Positions 1 to 6,621 are shown, counted from the stretch's first letter. The stretch: 10,222 nucleotides of DNA from Anaerolineales bacterium (GCA_026991215.1 JALXBY010000366.1:1-10222); one strand, 5' to 3'. Notes: generated by a model not told the origin, from the letters alone. Translations and numbers: made by a program.

Positions 1-1
1 C

Positions 2-583
2 GCCTTCGTCAACCCCATGGATGCCTGGACGTTGGTTCACGACCGGGGCTTTCTGCCCCTGGGCCGCACCGAGTTGTACGACGAGGTCGTATTCATCACC
101 CAGCCCGAAAACCAGCAGGCCACCCTGCAGGACCTCCACGGCCAGGTGCTGGCCGCGGTGGACCGACAGTTCGCCACCTACCTGGGCCTGTACCTGCTCC
201 AGGAACAGGGCATCCAGGTCGCCGGCGTTGTGTTCCGGCCTTCGTGGATTCAGGTGGTCCGGGTGGTGGCCCAGGGCAAAGTACCCTTTGGCCTGCTATA
301 CCGGGATTTCTACACCGACCTTTCCGACCTGGCCAAGCGCCAGGTCCACATGTTCTACGAAAGCCATACCCGCCTGGCCACCCACATGATGCTGCTCCAT
401 CCCGAACACCAGCACCTGCAGGAACCCCTGCTGGCAACCCTGCTTCACATGCACGAAGACCCGGAAGGCGCGGCTTTGCTCCAGGCCTTGCGCCTGGGCC
501 GCTGGCACCCCATCCAGGACCTGGGGTCGCTGGCCCGCGTGTTGAACGTCCCCGTACCTCGCGTGGAAGAGGGGTATACTTGA
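2..583 (+). CDS. PhnD-type substrate-binding protein, C-terminal part (partial at left edge)
   Basis: The reading frame is open to the window edge. The first in-frame ATG (17) lies inside conserved-looking sequence (AFVNPMDAWTLVHDRG), so it is unlikely to be the real start; 193 residues are visible. The pattern fits the type 2 periplasmic-binding fold of PhnD-like proteins (phosphate/phosphite/phosphonate ABC transporter binding components): an AFVNP segment before a strand, a DLHGQVLAAVD segment that resembles the D-L-x-G-K lobe-2 motif, a L-L-x-E-x-G-I helix end, and a later GKVPFGLLYRDF segment like the (A)D(A)G(V) strand of the family. The C-terminal tail from about visible residue 125 is rich in His and Leu (LLHPEHQHLQEPLLATLLHMH). 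No permease or ATPase gene is visible; such a gene could lie to the left. The signal peptide is outside the window, so location is unknown. Alternatives are a solute-binding sensor domain or another SBP-fold enzyme. The family is reasonably supported; the ligand is unknown. Confidence 0.65.
   Translation, partial: AFVNPMDAWTLVHDRGFLPLGRTELYDEVVFITQPENQQATLQDLHGQVLAAVDRQFATYLGLYLLQEQGIQVAGVVFRPSWIQVVRVVAQGKVPFGLLYRDFYTDLSDLAKRQVHMFYESHTRLATHMMLLHPEHQHLQEPLLATLLHMHEDPEGAALLQALRLGRWHPIQDLGSLARVLNVPVPRVEEGYT
575..580 (+). promoter_or_regulatory. possible -10 element for gltX
   Basis: TATACT overlaps the last codons of the upstream gene and lies about 45 nt before the gltX ATG. It matches TATAAT at 5 of 6 bases. 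No convincing -35 box sits 16-18 bp upstream; the nearest TTGAAC (542-547) is too far at 27 bp. gltX could equally be read from an upstream promoter. Confidence 0.3.
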
Positions 584-624
584 ACCCGGCCTGAAAAACC
601 AACCCTGCCCCCACCGAGGTGACC

Positions 625-2163
625 ATGGAGAAAAGCGCCCCTTCGACCCCAGCTCGCACCCGGTTCGCCCCTTCGCCCACGGGCTGGCTCCACATCGGCG
701 GGGCCAGAACCGCGCTCTTCTCCTTCCTCCTGGCCCGGCAGACCGGCGGCCAGTTCATCCTCCGCATCGAGGATACCGACCGGACCCGCTACGTCCCCGA
801 ATCCGAGGCCGACATCATGGAGGGCCTGCGCTGGCTGGGCATTGAATGGGACGAAGGCCCGGACAAGGGCGGGCCGTATGGTCCCTATCGCCAATCCGAA
901 CGCAAGGCCCTCTACCGCAAGTACGCCGAGCTCCTGGTGGAAAAGGGGCACGCTTTCTACTGTTTCTGTTCCAAGGAACGGCTGGAACGCCTGCGCCGCC
1001 GGGCCCGGGCCGAGGGTCGGCCCTTCCGCTATGACGGCCACTGTCGCCGCATCCCGCCGGAAGAGGCCCGCCGCCGGGTCGAGGCTGGCGAACCCCATGT
1101 CATCCGCTTCAAAGCCCCGCGGGAAGGAAGCATCACCGTGGTGGACCGCATCCGCGGCCCCATCACCGTACAGAACCGGGACATCGACGACTTCATCCTG
1201 TTGAAATCCGACGGGTACCCCACCTACCACCTGGCCGTGGTCGTGGACGACCATCTGATGGACGTCACCCATGTGATGCGGGGGGAAGAATGGCTCTCCA
1301 CCTTTCCCCTGCACGTGCACCTTTACCGGGCCTTTGGCTGGCCCGAACCCGAATGGATTCACCTTTCCCTGTTCCTCAAGCCCACGGGCAAGGGCAAAAT
1401 CAGCAAGCGGGATTCGGAATGGCTCAAGGAAAAGGGCTACGCCGGCGTGTTCGTCCATGACCTGCGGGAAGCCGGGTACCTGCCCGAAGCCGTGGTCAAC
1501 TGGATTGCCCTCATGGGCTGGAGTTACGACGACCGCACCGAGTTCTTCACCCTTGAGGACCTGATTGAAAAATTCTCCCTGGACCGCCTCAAACCGGCCC
1601 CGGCCGCGGTCAACTTCGACAAACTCAACCACTTCAACGGGCTGCACATCCGTGCCCTGCCGCCGGAAGAACTGGCCCGGCGCCTGGTCCCCTTCTTCCA
1701 CAAAGCCGGTTACCCCCAGGTTACGGAACAGGACCTGCTGCCCATCGTCCCCCTGATTCAGGAGCGCATCCACACCCTGACCGACGGCCCCGAACTGGCC
1801 GGGTTCTTCTTTGAAGAGGACATCACCCACACCCCCGAAGCCTTCGAAACCTTCCTGGTCAAACACAAGAAGGTGAAACTGGACCTGCCCACCGCGTACC
1901 AGGCGTTGCAAGTGGTCTACCAGAGGCTGGAACAGGTGGACCCCTGGACCCCGGAGAACCTGGAGGCCACCCTGCGGGCCTTGAGCGAAGAACTGGGCCT
2001 GAAATCCCGCAAACTGTTCAGCGCCGTCCGGGTGGCGGTGACCGGTCGCGGGGTCAGTCCCCCCCTGTTCGAGACCATGGCCCTGCTCGGCAAGGAGCGG
2101 ACCCTGCGCTGGATGAAAAAGGGCCTGGAAACCCTGGCCCAAATGGTGGCCACCGAAGGGTAA
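625..2163 (+). CDS. gltX: glutamyl-tRNA synthetase (GluRS)
   Basis: A class I aminoacyl-tRNA synthetase that charges tRNA with glutamate in the cytoplasm; 512 aa, a normal bacterial length. The HIGH-type motif is HIGG (residues 23-26, in PSPTGWLHIGGARTALF) and the KMSKS-type motif is KISKR (258-262). Both are the usual GluRS variants. A putative zinc site of the GluRS type is visible: C113-x-C115, then Y136-x3-C140. RGEEWL and the helical anticodon-binding region (about 320-512, ending in LGKERTLRWMKKGLE) complete the fold. Start choice: GAGGTGA at 616-622 is the Shine-Dalgarno site and places the ATG at 625 correctly. An in-frame GTG at 619 lies inside that site and is rejected. Sequence alone does not show whether the enzyme is discriminating or also charges tRNA-Gln. 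comM follows after 43 nt on the same strand. Confidence 0.97.
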   Translation: MEKSAPSTPARTRFAPSPTGWLHIGGARTALFSFLLARQTGGQFILRIEDTDRTRYVPESEADIMEGLRWLGIEWDEGPDKGGPYGPYRQSERKALYRKYAELLVEKGHAFYCFCSKERLERLRRRARAEGRPFRYDGHCRRIPPEEARRRVEAGEPHVIRFKAPREGSITVVDRIRGPITVQNRDIDDFILLKSDGYPTYHLAVVVDDHLMDVTHVMRGEEWLSTFPLHVHLYRAFGWPEPEWIHLSLFLKPTGKGKISKRDSEWLKEKGYAGVFVHDLREAGYLPEAVVNWIALMGWSYDDRTEFFTLEDLIEKFSLDRLKPAPAAVNFDKLNHFNGLHIRALPPEELARRLVPFFHKAGYPQVTEQDLLPIVPLIQERIHTLTDGPELAGFFFEEDITHTPEAFETFLVKHKKVKLDLPTAYQALQVVYQRLEQVDPWTPENLEATLRALSEELGLKSRKLFSAVRVAVTGRGVSPPLFETMALLGKERTLRWMKKGLETLAQMVATEG

Positions 2164-2206
2164 CCAATCCCTTTGCCAACCGGCTCAAAACCTTACGGGG
2201 GCGAAG

Positions 2207-3727
2207 ATGACCACACGGGTGTATTCCTGTGCCCTGTGGGGGTTGGATGGCGTCATCGTGGAAGTGGAGGTGGACCGGGGCCGCGGGCTGACCGGGATGG
2301 TCATCGTGGGGCTGCCCGATGCCTCGGTGCAGGAAAGCCGGGAGCGGGTCTCGGCGGCCCTGCGGAACTCCGGGTTCTCCATGCCCCGGCGGCGCATCAC
2401 CGTGAACCTCGCGCCGGCCTCGGTCCGCAAGGCCGGCCCGGTCTACGACCTGCCCATCGCCCTGGGGGTGTTGATGGTGGAAGGCCACCTGCCCCCGGAC
2501 GCCCTGGACGATGCCCTGGTGGTCGGGGAACTGGCCCTGGACGGACGGGTGCGGCACGTGCGGGGCGCGCTGCCCATCGCTGCGGCGGCCCGGGCCCATG
2601 GTTTCCGCCGCCTGTTCGTGCCCGAAGAAGATGCGGCCCAGGCCGCGCTCATCCCGGACCTGACCGTTTACCCCGTGCCCTCCCTGCGGGCCATAGTGGA
2701 ACACCTGCTGGGCCGAAAGCCGCTGCAGCCCCAGCCCCATCTGGCCCTGCAGGACCTGCCCCCGGCCCAGGTGGACGTGGACTTCGCGGACATCAAAGGC
2801 CAGGAGCACGCGAAACGGGCCCTGGAGGTGGCCGCGGCCGGTGGCCACAACCTGCTCATGATGGGCCCGCCGGGTTCAGGCAAGACGTTGCTGGCCCGGG
2901 CCCTGCCCGGCATCCTCCCCCGCATGACCATCGACGAGGCCCTGGAGGTCACCCGCATCTATTCCGTGGCCGACCAACTCCCGCCCGATACCCCCCTGAT
3001 TACCCGTCGGCCCTTCCGGGCGCCCCATCACACGATTTCCCACGCGGGCCTGGTGGGTGGCGGCAACTGGCCCCAGCCTGGGGAAATCTCCCTGGCCCAT
3101 CACGGCGTGCTCTTCCTGGACGAACTCCCGGAATTCAGCCCCCGCACGCTGGAAGTGCTCCGCCAGCCCCTGGAAGACCGCCGGGTGACCATCAGCCGGG
3201 CCCAGGGCTCGGTTACCTTTCCCGCGAGTTTCATGCTGGTCGCGGCCATGAACCCCTGCCCGTGTGGGTACTACGGTGACCCTGTGCGGGCCTGCACCTG
3301 TTCCCCCGGTGCCATTCACCGGTATCGCAACCGCATCTCCGGCCCCCTGCTCGACCGCATCGACATCTTCATCGAAGTGCCCCGGGTGCCTTTCGAAGAG
3401 TTGGACGACCGCCGACGCGGGGAGCCTTCGGAACGCATTCGGGAACGGGTGGAAGCGGCCCGGGCCCGCCAGCGGGAACGGTTTCAGGGCACCCGGCTAC
3501 GGAACAACGCGGAAATGGGTCCCAAGGAAATCGAAGCCTTCTGCCAGTTGGATGCCGCCGGCCGCGCGCTCATGCAACAGGCCGCCAACCAACTGGGGCT
3601 GACGGCCCGGGGCTACCATCGGGTGCTCAAAGTGGCCCGCACCATTGCCGACCTGGAGGGTGCTGAGCACATCCAGGTCCACCATCTGGCCGAAGCCCTG
3701 CAGTACCGGCAGCGCTGGGAAACGTAG
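2207..3727 (+). CDS. comM: ComM / YifB-family Mg-chelatase-like AAA+ ATPase
   Basis: 506 aa, full length for the family. ComM is known as a hexameric AAA+ helicase that promotes branch migration during integration of transforming DNA; homologues are widespread, including in bacteria not known to be competent. Order of parts: an N-terminal ChlI / Lon-protease-like fold (about 20-145, with IVGLPDASVQESRERV and RITVNLAPASVRKAGP), AAA+ core (about 190-395), C-terminal Mg-chelatase lid domain (about 400-500). Walker A is GPPGSGKT (220-227), Walker B VLFLDELPEF (301-310), and the LLDRIDIF segment carries a likely sensor or finger Arg (R384). The family cysteine cluster NPCPCGYYGDP...CTC is present (C351, C353, C363, C365). 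ATG 2207 has GGGG (2197-2201) just upstream as a modest ribosome site and gives the usual family N-terminus. It is probably co-transcribed with gltX. No U-tract terminator follows it. Confidence 0.96.
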   Translation: MTTRVYSCALWGLDGVIVEVEVDRGRGLTGMVIVGLPDASVQESRERVSAALRNSGFSMPRRRITVNLAPASVRKAGPVYDLPIALGVLMVEGHLPPDALDDALVVGELALDGRVRHVRGALPIAAAARAHGFRRLFVPEEDAAQAALIPDLTVYPVPSLRAIVEHLLGRKPLQPQPHLALQDLPPAQVDVDFADIKGQEHAKRALEVAAAGGHNLLMMGPPGSGKTLLARALPGILPRMTIDEALEVTRIYSVADQLPPDTPLITRRPFRAPHHTISHAGLVGGGNWPQPGEISLAHHGVLFLDELPEFSPRTLEVLRQPLEDRRVTISRAQGSVTFPASFMLVAAMNPCPCGYYGDPVRACTCSPGAIHRYRNRISGPLLDRIDIFIEVPRVPFEELDDRRRGEPSERIRERVEAARARQRERFQGTRLRNNAEMGPKEIEAFCQLDAAGRALMQQAANQLGLTARGYHRVLKVARTIADLEGAEHIQVHHLAEALQYRQRWET

Positions 3728-3733
3728 CCCGTC

Positions 3734-3756
3734 TTTCCACACCCCACCTGTGGAAA
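3734..3756. repeat. 8-bp inverted repeat TTTCCACA / TGTGGAAA
   Basis: TTTCCACA (3734-3741) and TGTGGAAA (3749-3756) are perfect inverted copies separated by CCCCACC, starting 6 nt after the comM stop codon. Transcribed, they could form a hairpin, but no U-tract follows, so an intrinsic terminator is not supported. Each arm is also a DnaA-box-like motif, and a third copy (3771-3779) begins 22 bp after the start of the second, about two helical turns away. Confidence 0.5.
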
Positions 3757-3791
3757 ACCCGCGTCTTGCCTGTGGAAAACTTGCCGTCCCC

Positions 3792-3809
3792 TTGGGGATT
3801 TCTCCCCAA
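3792..3809. repeat. 7-bp hairpin TTGGGGA-TTTC-TCCCCAA
   Basis: TTGGGGA (3792-3798) pairs with TCCCCAA (3803-3809) across a TTTC loop. No T-run follows on either strand, so it is not a standard intrinsic terminator. It lies inside the DnaA-box-like region. Confidence 0.4.
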
Positions 3810-4068
3810 ATATCTCCAGCCTGTCACCCGCTCCACGCTTTCCCCAGAAGGTTCCCGGCTTTTCCACAACTCGTTTCCCCAGCCATATAACGGTCATTGG
3901 CCCCATATCTTGGTTCCAATCCAATCTCTGCTCCCACATACAGGCACAGGCCCTGTCTTTTCCACATTTCCCCACCCCCTACGAACGACGACAATACCCT
4001 ATATTCTCCTTCGTTAGATGTATGGAAACGTATCACATTGCCTTCCCGTCTTCTCAACTGCCAACCTT

Positions 4069-4138
4069 GCTATTGGCAGTCGGCAGTCGGCTATGGGCTA
4101 TCCGCTGACTGCTGACCGCCGACCGTCGACCACTGACG
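4069..4138. repeat. degenerate tandem heptanucleotide tract (about 10 units)
   Basis: Seventy bases divide cleanly into ten 7-nt units, nearly all starting GC or G: GCTATTG (4069), GCAGTCG (4076 and 4083), GCTATGG (4090), GCTATCC (4097), GCTGACT (4104), GCTGACC (4111), GCCGACC (4118), GTCGACC (4125), ACTGACG (4132). Spacing is held at exactly seven with no slippage, while the units drift in sequence. The tract ends four bases before the stop codon of the minus-strand acs gene. It has no spacer-repeat architecture and so is not CRISPR. It resembles the short tandemly repeated heptad class known from other bacterial intergenic DNA. Confidence 0.8.
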
Positions 4139-4141
4139 CCC

Positions 4142-6280
4142 CTACCCCCGCAAAAGCACTCGTGCATCCAGCACCCGTGCGCCCTGCCCCTTTTCCAGGG
4201 CCAGCAGGGGGTTGATGTCCAGTTCTTCGATTTCCTCGATTTCCACAGCCAGTTGGGAAAGCCGCATGATGCACTGGGCCAGGGCCTTGATATCCCGCGG
4301 TGGCTGCCCGCGAAAGCCGGTGAGCAGCGCGTGCCCACGGATTTCCTGCAACATGCGATAGGCGCTCAGTTCCCGGATGGGCGCGATGCGGAAGGTCACG
4401 TCCTTGAGCACTTCCACGTACACCCCGCCCAGGCCGAACATCAGCAGCGGGCCGAAGTGGGGGTCCCGGTTCATGCCCAAAATCGTTTCCACCGCGTCCC
4501 TGGCCTGGACGTATTGCTGTACGTAGACACCCCAAATCTCGGCTTCCGGCATCGCGGCCTGGACCCGGGCCATAATGCAGCGGTACGCCCGGCGCACCGC
4601 GTCCTCGTCTTGTAGGTTCAGTTCCACGCCGCCCACATCGAACTTGTGGATGATGTGGGGCGAGACGATTTTGAGGACCACCGGGTACCCGATTTCCGCT
4701 GCCGCGGCTACCGCGTCCTCTTCAGTGCGGGCCAGCCGGCCGGGTACGGTGGGAAAGCCATAGGCCCGCAACAGGGCGTGGGCCTCCGGTTCGGGCAGGA
4801 AGGTCCGCCCTTCCTGGAGGGCCCGTTGTACGATGGCCCGGGCCGCTTCCCGGTCCACGTCCTCGAACACCCGGATGGGCGTGCGCGTGCGGTGCACCCA
4901 CTCCACATAACGGACCATTTCGGCCAGGGCCCGGGCTGCGGCTTCGGGGAAGCGGTAGTTGGGCACCCCGGCTTCTTCCAAAATCCGGGCCACGGGGCCG
5001 ATGTCTTCCAGGGCCATGAAGGAGGCCAGAATGGGCTTGCGGGCGGGATGTTCCTGGGCGATGCGGGCCACGGTCCGGGCCACTTCGGGCAGGTCGATCA
5101 TGATTTGGGGCGTGCAGATGACCAGGACCGCGTCCACGTTTTCGTCCTTCAGGACCAGGTCCAGCGCGTAGGCGTAGCGGTCAGCCTGGGCGTCGCCCAC
5201 CAGGTCCACGGGGTTGTTGATGGCCGCGGCCGGCGGCAGGCCCTTGCGCAGGGCCTCCCGGGTTGCGGGGGTGAAGGAGGCCATCTGCAGGCCGTGCCGC
5301 ACGCTGGCATCCGTGGCCATGATGCCCGGCCCGCCCGCGTTGGTCACGATGGCCACCCGCTTGCCCCGGGGCGGCGGCTGCATGGCCAGGGCCCGGGCGT
5401 AGTCGAACAGTTCCTCCAGGGTATCCACCCGCAACACCCCAGACTGGCGGAACAGGGATTCGTACACCTCGTCCGAGCCCGCCAGGGCGCCCGTATGGGA
5501 CGCGGCGGCCCGCGCGCCTTCACGAGTCCGCCCGGATTTGATGGCCAGAATGGGCTTTTTGTGGGCCAGTTCACCCGTGATGGTCCGGGCCAGTTCGATG
5601 AAGCCTTTGGGGTCCTCCAGGTCCTCCAGGTAGAGCAGAATCACATCGGTCTGGGGGTCCTCGGCCAGGGCCTGGAGCAGGTGGTTTTCGTGTAGCACGG
5701 CCTTGTTGCCAATGGAAAGGAACTTGGACAGGCCGATGTGCTCGCCGACCACGTACTCCAGTGCGGCCACGCCCACCGCGCCGCTCTGGGAGATGAAGGC
5801 GATGTTCCCGGCCGGCGGCATGGAACGGGCAAAGGTCGCGTTCAGCCGGACCTTGGGGTCGGTGTTAATCAGGCCCAGGCAGTTGGGTCCCATCAGGGCC
5901 ATGTCGTACTTGCGGGCCACGGCCTTGACCTGTTCTTCCAGGGCCGCGCCCTGGGGACCCACTTCTTTGAAGCCTGCGCTGATGACCACCGCGGCCCGGA
6001 TGCCCTTCTGTCCGCATTCCTCCAGCACCTGGGGCACCACCGGGGCCGGCACCACGACCACCGCCAGGTCGATGGGGTCGGGAATGTCCAGCACCGAGGG
6101 GTAAGCGCGCACCCCCATGATGCTGTGGGCCTTGGGGTTCACCGGGTAGACCACACCCTGGAATTCCCCCAGGAGGATGTTGGCGAACACGGCCCGGCCC
6201 ACCGCGTGGGGCCGGGTCGAGGCACCGATGACGGCCACCGAACGGGGTTCCAGCAGGGCTTTCAAGGCGTCCTGGGTCAT
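4142..6280 (-). CDS. ADP-forming acyl-CoA (acetate-CoA) ligase, fused alpha-beta
   Basis: 712 aa. Family enzymes interconvert acyl-CoA + ADP + phosphate and free acid + ATP + CoA through a phospho-histidine, giving ATP by substrate-level phosphorylation when run toward acid release. Order: CoA-binding Rossmann domain (about 7-100, PRSVAVIGAS at 12-21), succinyl-CoA-ligase-like domains (about 150-460), ATP-grasp domain (about 485-705). The likely phosphorylated His is H262 in ASHTGALAG; H545 in HIIHKFDVGGVEL is the likely second active-site His of the ATP-grasp half. FGLGGVYVEVLKD is an ATP-grasp strand motif. Start: ATG at 6278-6280 has GAGGGAG upstream and yields MTQDALKALLEPRSVAVIG, the family N-terminus. 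A further upstream ATG (6331) would add 17 residues read from repeat DNA and is rejected. Acyl specificity (acetyl, propionyl, branched, aryl) cannot be read. It is divergent from etfBA and convergent with comM. Confidence 0.92.
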   Translation of the reverse strand: MTQDALKALLEPRSVAVIGASTRPHAVGRAVFANILLGEFQGVVYPVNPKAHSIMGVRAYPSVLDIPDPIDLAVVVVPAPVVPQVLEECGQKGIRAAVVISAGFKEVGPQGAALEEQVKAVARKYDMALMGPNCLGLINTDPKVRLNATFARSMPPAGNIAFISQSGAVGVAALEYVVGEHIGLSKFLSIGNKAVLHENHLLQALAEDPQTDVILLYLEDLEDPKGFIELARTITGELAHKKPILAIKSGRTREGARAAASHTGALAGSDEVYESLFRQSGVLRVDTLEELFDYARALAMQPPPRGKRVAIVTNAGGPGIMATDASVRHGLQMASFTPATREALRKGLPPAAAINNPVDLVGDAQADRYAYALDLVLKDENVDAVLVICTPQIMIDLPEVARTVARIAQEHPARKPILASFMALEDIGPVARILEEAGVPNYRFPEAAARALAEMVRYVEWVHRTRTPIRVFEDVDREAARAIVQRALQEGRTFLPEPEAHALLRAYGFPTVPGRLARTEEDAVAAAAEIGYPVVLKIVSPHIIHKFDVGGVELNLQDEDAVRRAYRCIMARVQAAMPEAEIWGVYVQQYVQARDAVETILGMNRDPHFGPLLMFGLGGVYVEVLKDVTFRIAPIRELSAYRMLQEIRGHALLTGFRGQPPRDIKALAQCIMRLSQLAVEIEEIEELDINPLLALEKGQGARVLDARVLLRG

Positions 6281-6298
6281 GGCGCTCCCTCGCATTCT

Positions 6299-6355
6299 GC
6301 TGTCCGCGGTGCGCAGTCCGCAGCCTTCCATCTGGCTGACCGCCGACTGCCGACC
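6299..6355. repeat. second heptanucleotide tract upstream of acs
   Basis: Units GCTGTCC (6299), GCGGTGC (6306), GCAGTCC (6313) and GCAGCCT (6320) are followed by an 8-nt break and then GCTGACC (6335), GCCGACT (6342) and GCCGACC (6349). These belong to the same family and lie in the same orientation as the tract at 4069-4138. GCTGACCGCCGAC is identical in both tracts (4111-4123 and 6335-6347). The tract would lie in the 5' leader of acs if the proposed minus-strand promoter is right. Confidence 0.7.
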
Positions 6356-6381
6356 TCTAAACAGTTCAAATCGCGCTTACG

Positions 6382-6412
6382 ATTGTACAGGCTTTCCTCC
6401 GTGAAACACCAA
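6382..6412 (-). promoter_or_regulatory. possible acs promoter
   Basis: On the minus strand TACAAT (complement of 6382-6387) matches the -10 consensus at 5 of 6 bases. A candidate -35, TTGGTG (complement of 6407-6412), is 19 bp away, which is longer than ideal. Transcription would start near 6375 and give a leader of about 95 nt that includes the heptad repeats. Confidence 0.35.
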
Positions 6413-6496
6413 GGTGCAGAACCCGCGTTTTCATCAAGCGGCCATAGTCCCTACCTTGAAAGGGGAAGGCATTGCCTCCCCCTGACCTTCCGCACC

Positions 6497-6524
6497 TTGG
6501 TACGCCTCCCGGCCATGGTACAAT
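6497..6524 (+). promoter_or_regulatory. probable etfBA promoter
   Basis: TTGGTA (6497-6502) and TACAAT (6519-6524) are separated by 16 bp and match the housekeeping-sigma consensus at 4 of 6 and 5 of 6 bases. The expected start is near 6531, inside the palindrome GTGTACAC (6530-6537). The leader to the etfB start would be about 90 nt. Confidence 0.55.
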
Positions 6525-6560
6525 CCAATGTGTACACTAATCCGATAGAAGAGAGGGAAC

Positions 6561-6596
6561 CGGGCCTGGACCGGGCTTTGCCCGCAGTCCGGCCCG
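6561..6596 (+). promoter_or_regulatory. long hairpin in the etfBA leader
   Basis: CGGGCC (6561-6566), a bulged T, GGAC (6568-6571) and CGGGC (6572-6576) form the 5' arm; TTT is the loop; GCCCG (6580-6584), bulged CA, GTCC (6587-6590) and GGCCCG (6591-6596) form the 3' arm. This makes 15 base pairs, nearly all G-C. It ends 25 nt before the etfB start codon and 14 nt before the ribosome site. No U-run follows, so a simple terminator is unlikely; mRNA stabilisation or a regulatory structure is possible. Confidence 0.55.
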
Positions 6597-6621
6597 CAAA
6601 CCGTGTACGAGGAGGATGGCG

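Larger units (their letters stand above)
3728..4068. other. gene-free, G-poor region with DnaA-box-like cluster
   Basis: This stretch lies between convergent comM and acs, and no ORF in it looks coding. It holds five motifs of TTTTCCACA type: CTTTCCACA 3733-3741 (+), TGTGGAAAA 3749-3757 (the minus-strand form), TGTGGAAAA 3771-3779 (minus), TTTTCCACA 3860-3868 (+) and TTTTCCACA 3958-3966 (+). Each differs from the bacterial DnaA consensus TTATNCACA by one base, or by two for the first. Three TTTCCCCA copies (3839, 3874, 3967) resemble weaker versions. The first two boxes form an 8-bp inverted repeat around a 7-nt spacer. By hand count, 3901-4020 has about 46 C and 14 G, with AT-richer stretches near 3990-4035. 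Candidate roles are DnaA binding (origin or titration site), or an unidentified protein-binding region. Confidence 0.45.
6281..6621. promoter_or_regulatory. divergent acs / etfBA control region
   Basis: This 341-nt gene-free stretch separates the divergent starts of acs and etfB. From left to right it holds the heptad tract, a minus-strand -10-like TACAAT (6382-6387), a bulged hairpin (GGGG 6462-6465, AGGC 6467-6470, loop ATT, GCCT 6474-6477, CCCC 6478-6481), a plus-strand promoter (6497-6524), the palindrome GTGTACAC (6530-6537) and a long leader hairpin (6561-6596). TGTACA occurs at 6384-6389 over the acs -10 and again at 6531-6536, next to the expected etf transcription start. GTGTAC recurs at 6603-6608. 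Confidence 0.5.

Noticed and set aside
445..2142. 565-codon minus-strand ORF opposite gltX
   Set aside because: Its product is low-complexity (rich in Gly, Gln, Val, Phe) and mirrors the antisense of a clear GluRS; long antisense ORFs are expected in GC-rich DNA.
3734..3809. Intrinsic terminators for comM from the two short hairpins
   Set aside because: Neither hairpin is followed by a U-tract on either strand.
3824..4115. Small ORFs in the comM-acs gap (77 codons on minus, 72 codons on plus)
   Set aside because: No ribosome site, overlapping frames, composition unlike neighbouring genes, and one runs into the heptad tract.
4069..4138. CRISPR-like array
   Set aside because: Units are 7 nt, contiguous and degenerate, with no unique spacers and no cas genes.
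4646..5695. 349-codon plus-strand ORF opposite acs
   Set aside because: It is the antisense shadow of the acyl-CoA synthetase, His/Gly/Gln-rich with no recognisable domain.
6281..6331. 17-residue N-terminal extension of acs from the ATG at 6331
   Set aside because: The extra residues are read through the heptad repeat; the ATG at 6278-6280 has GAGGGAG upstream and gives the family N-terminus.
6616..6621. ATG at 6616 as the etfB start
   Set aside because: It abuts the GGAGG ribosome site with no spacer; GTG 6622 has a 6-nt spacer and yields the canonical EtfB start.
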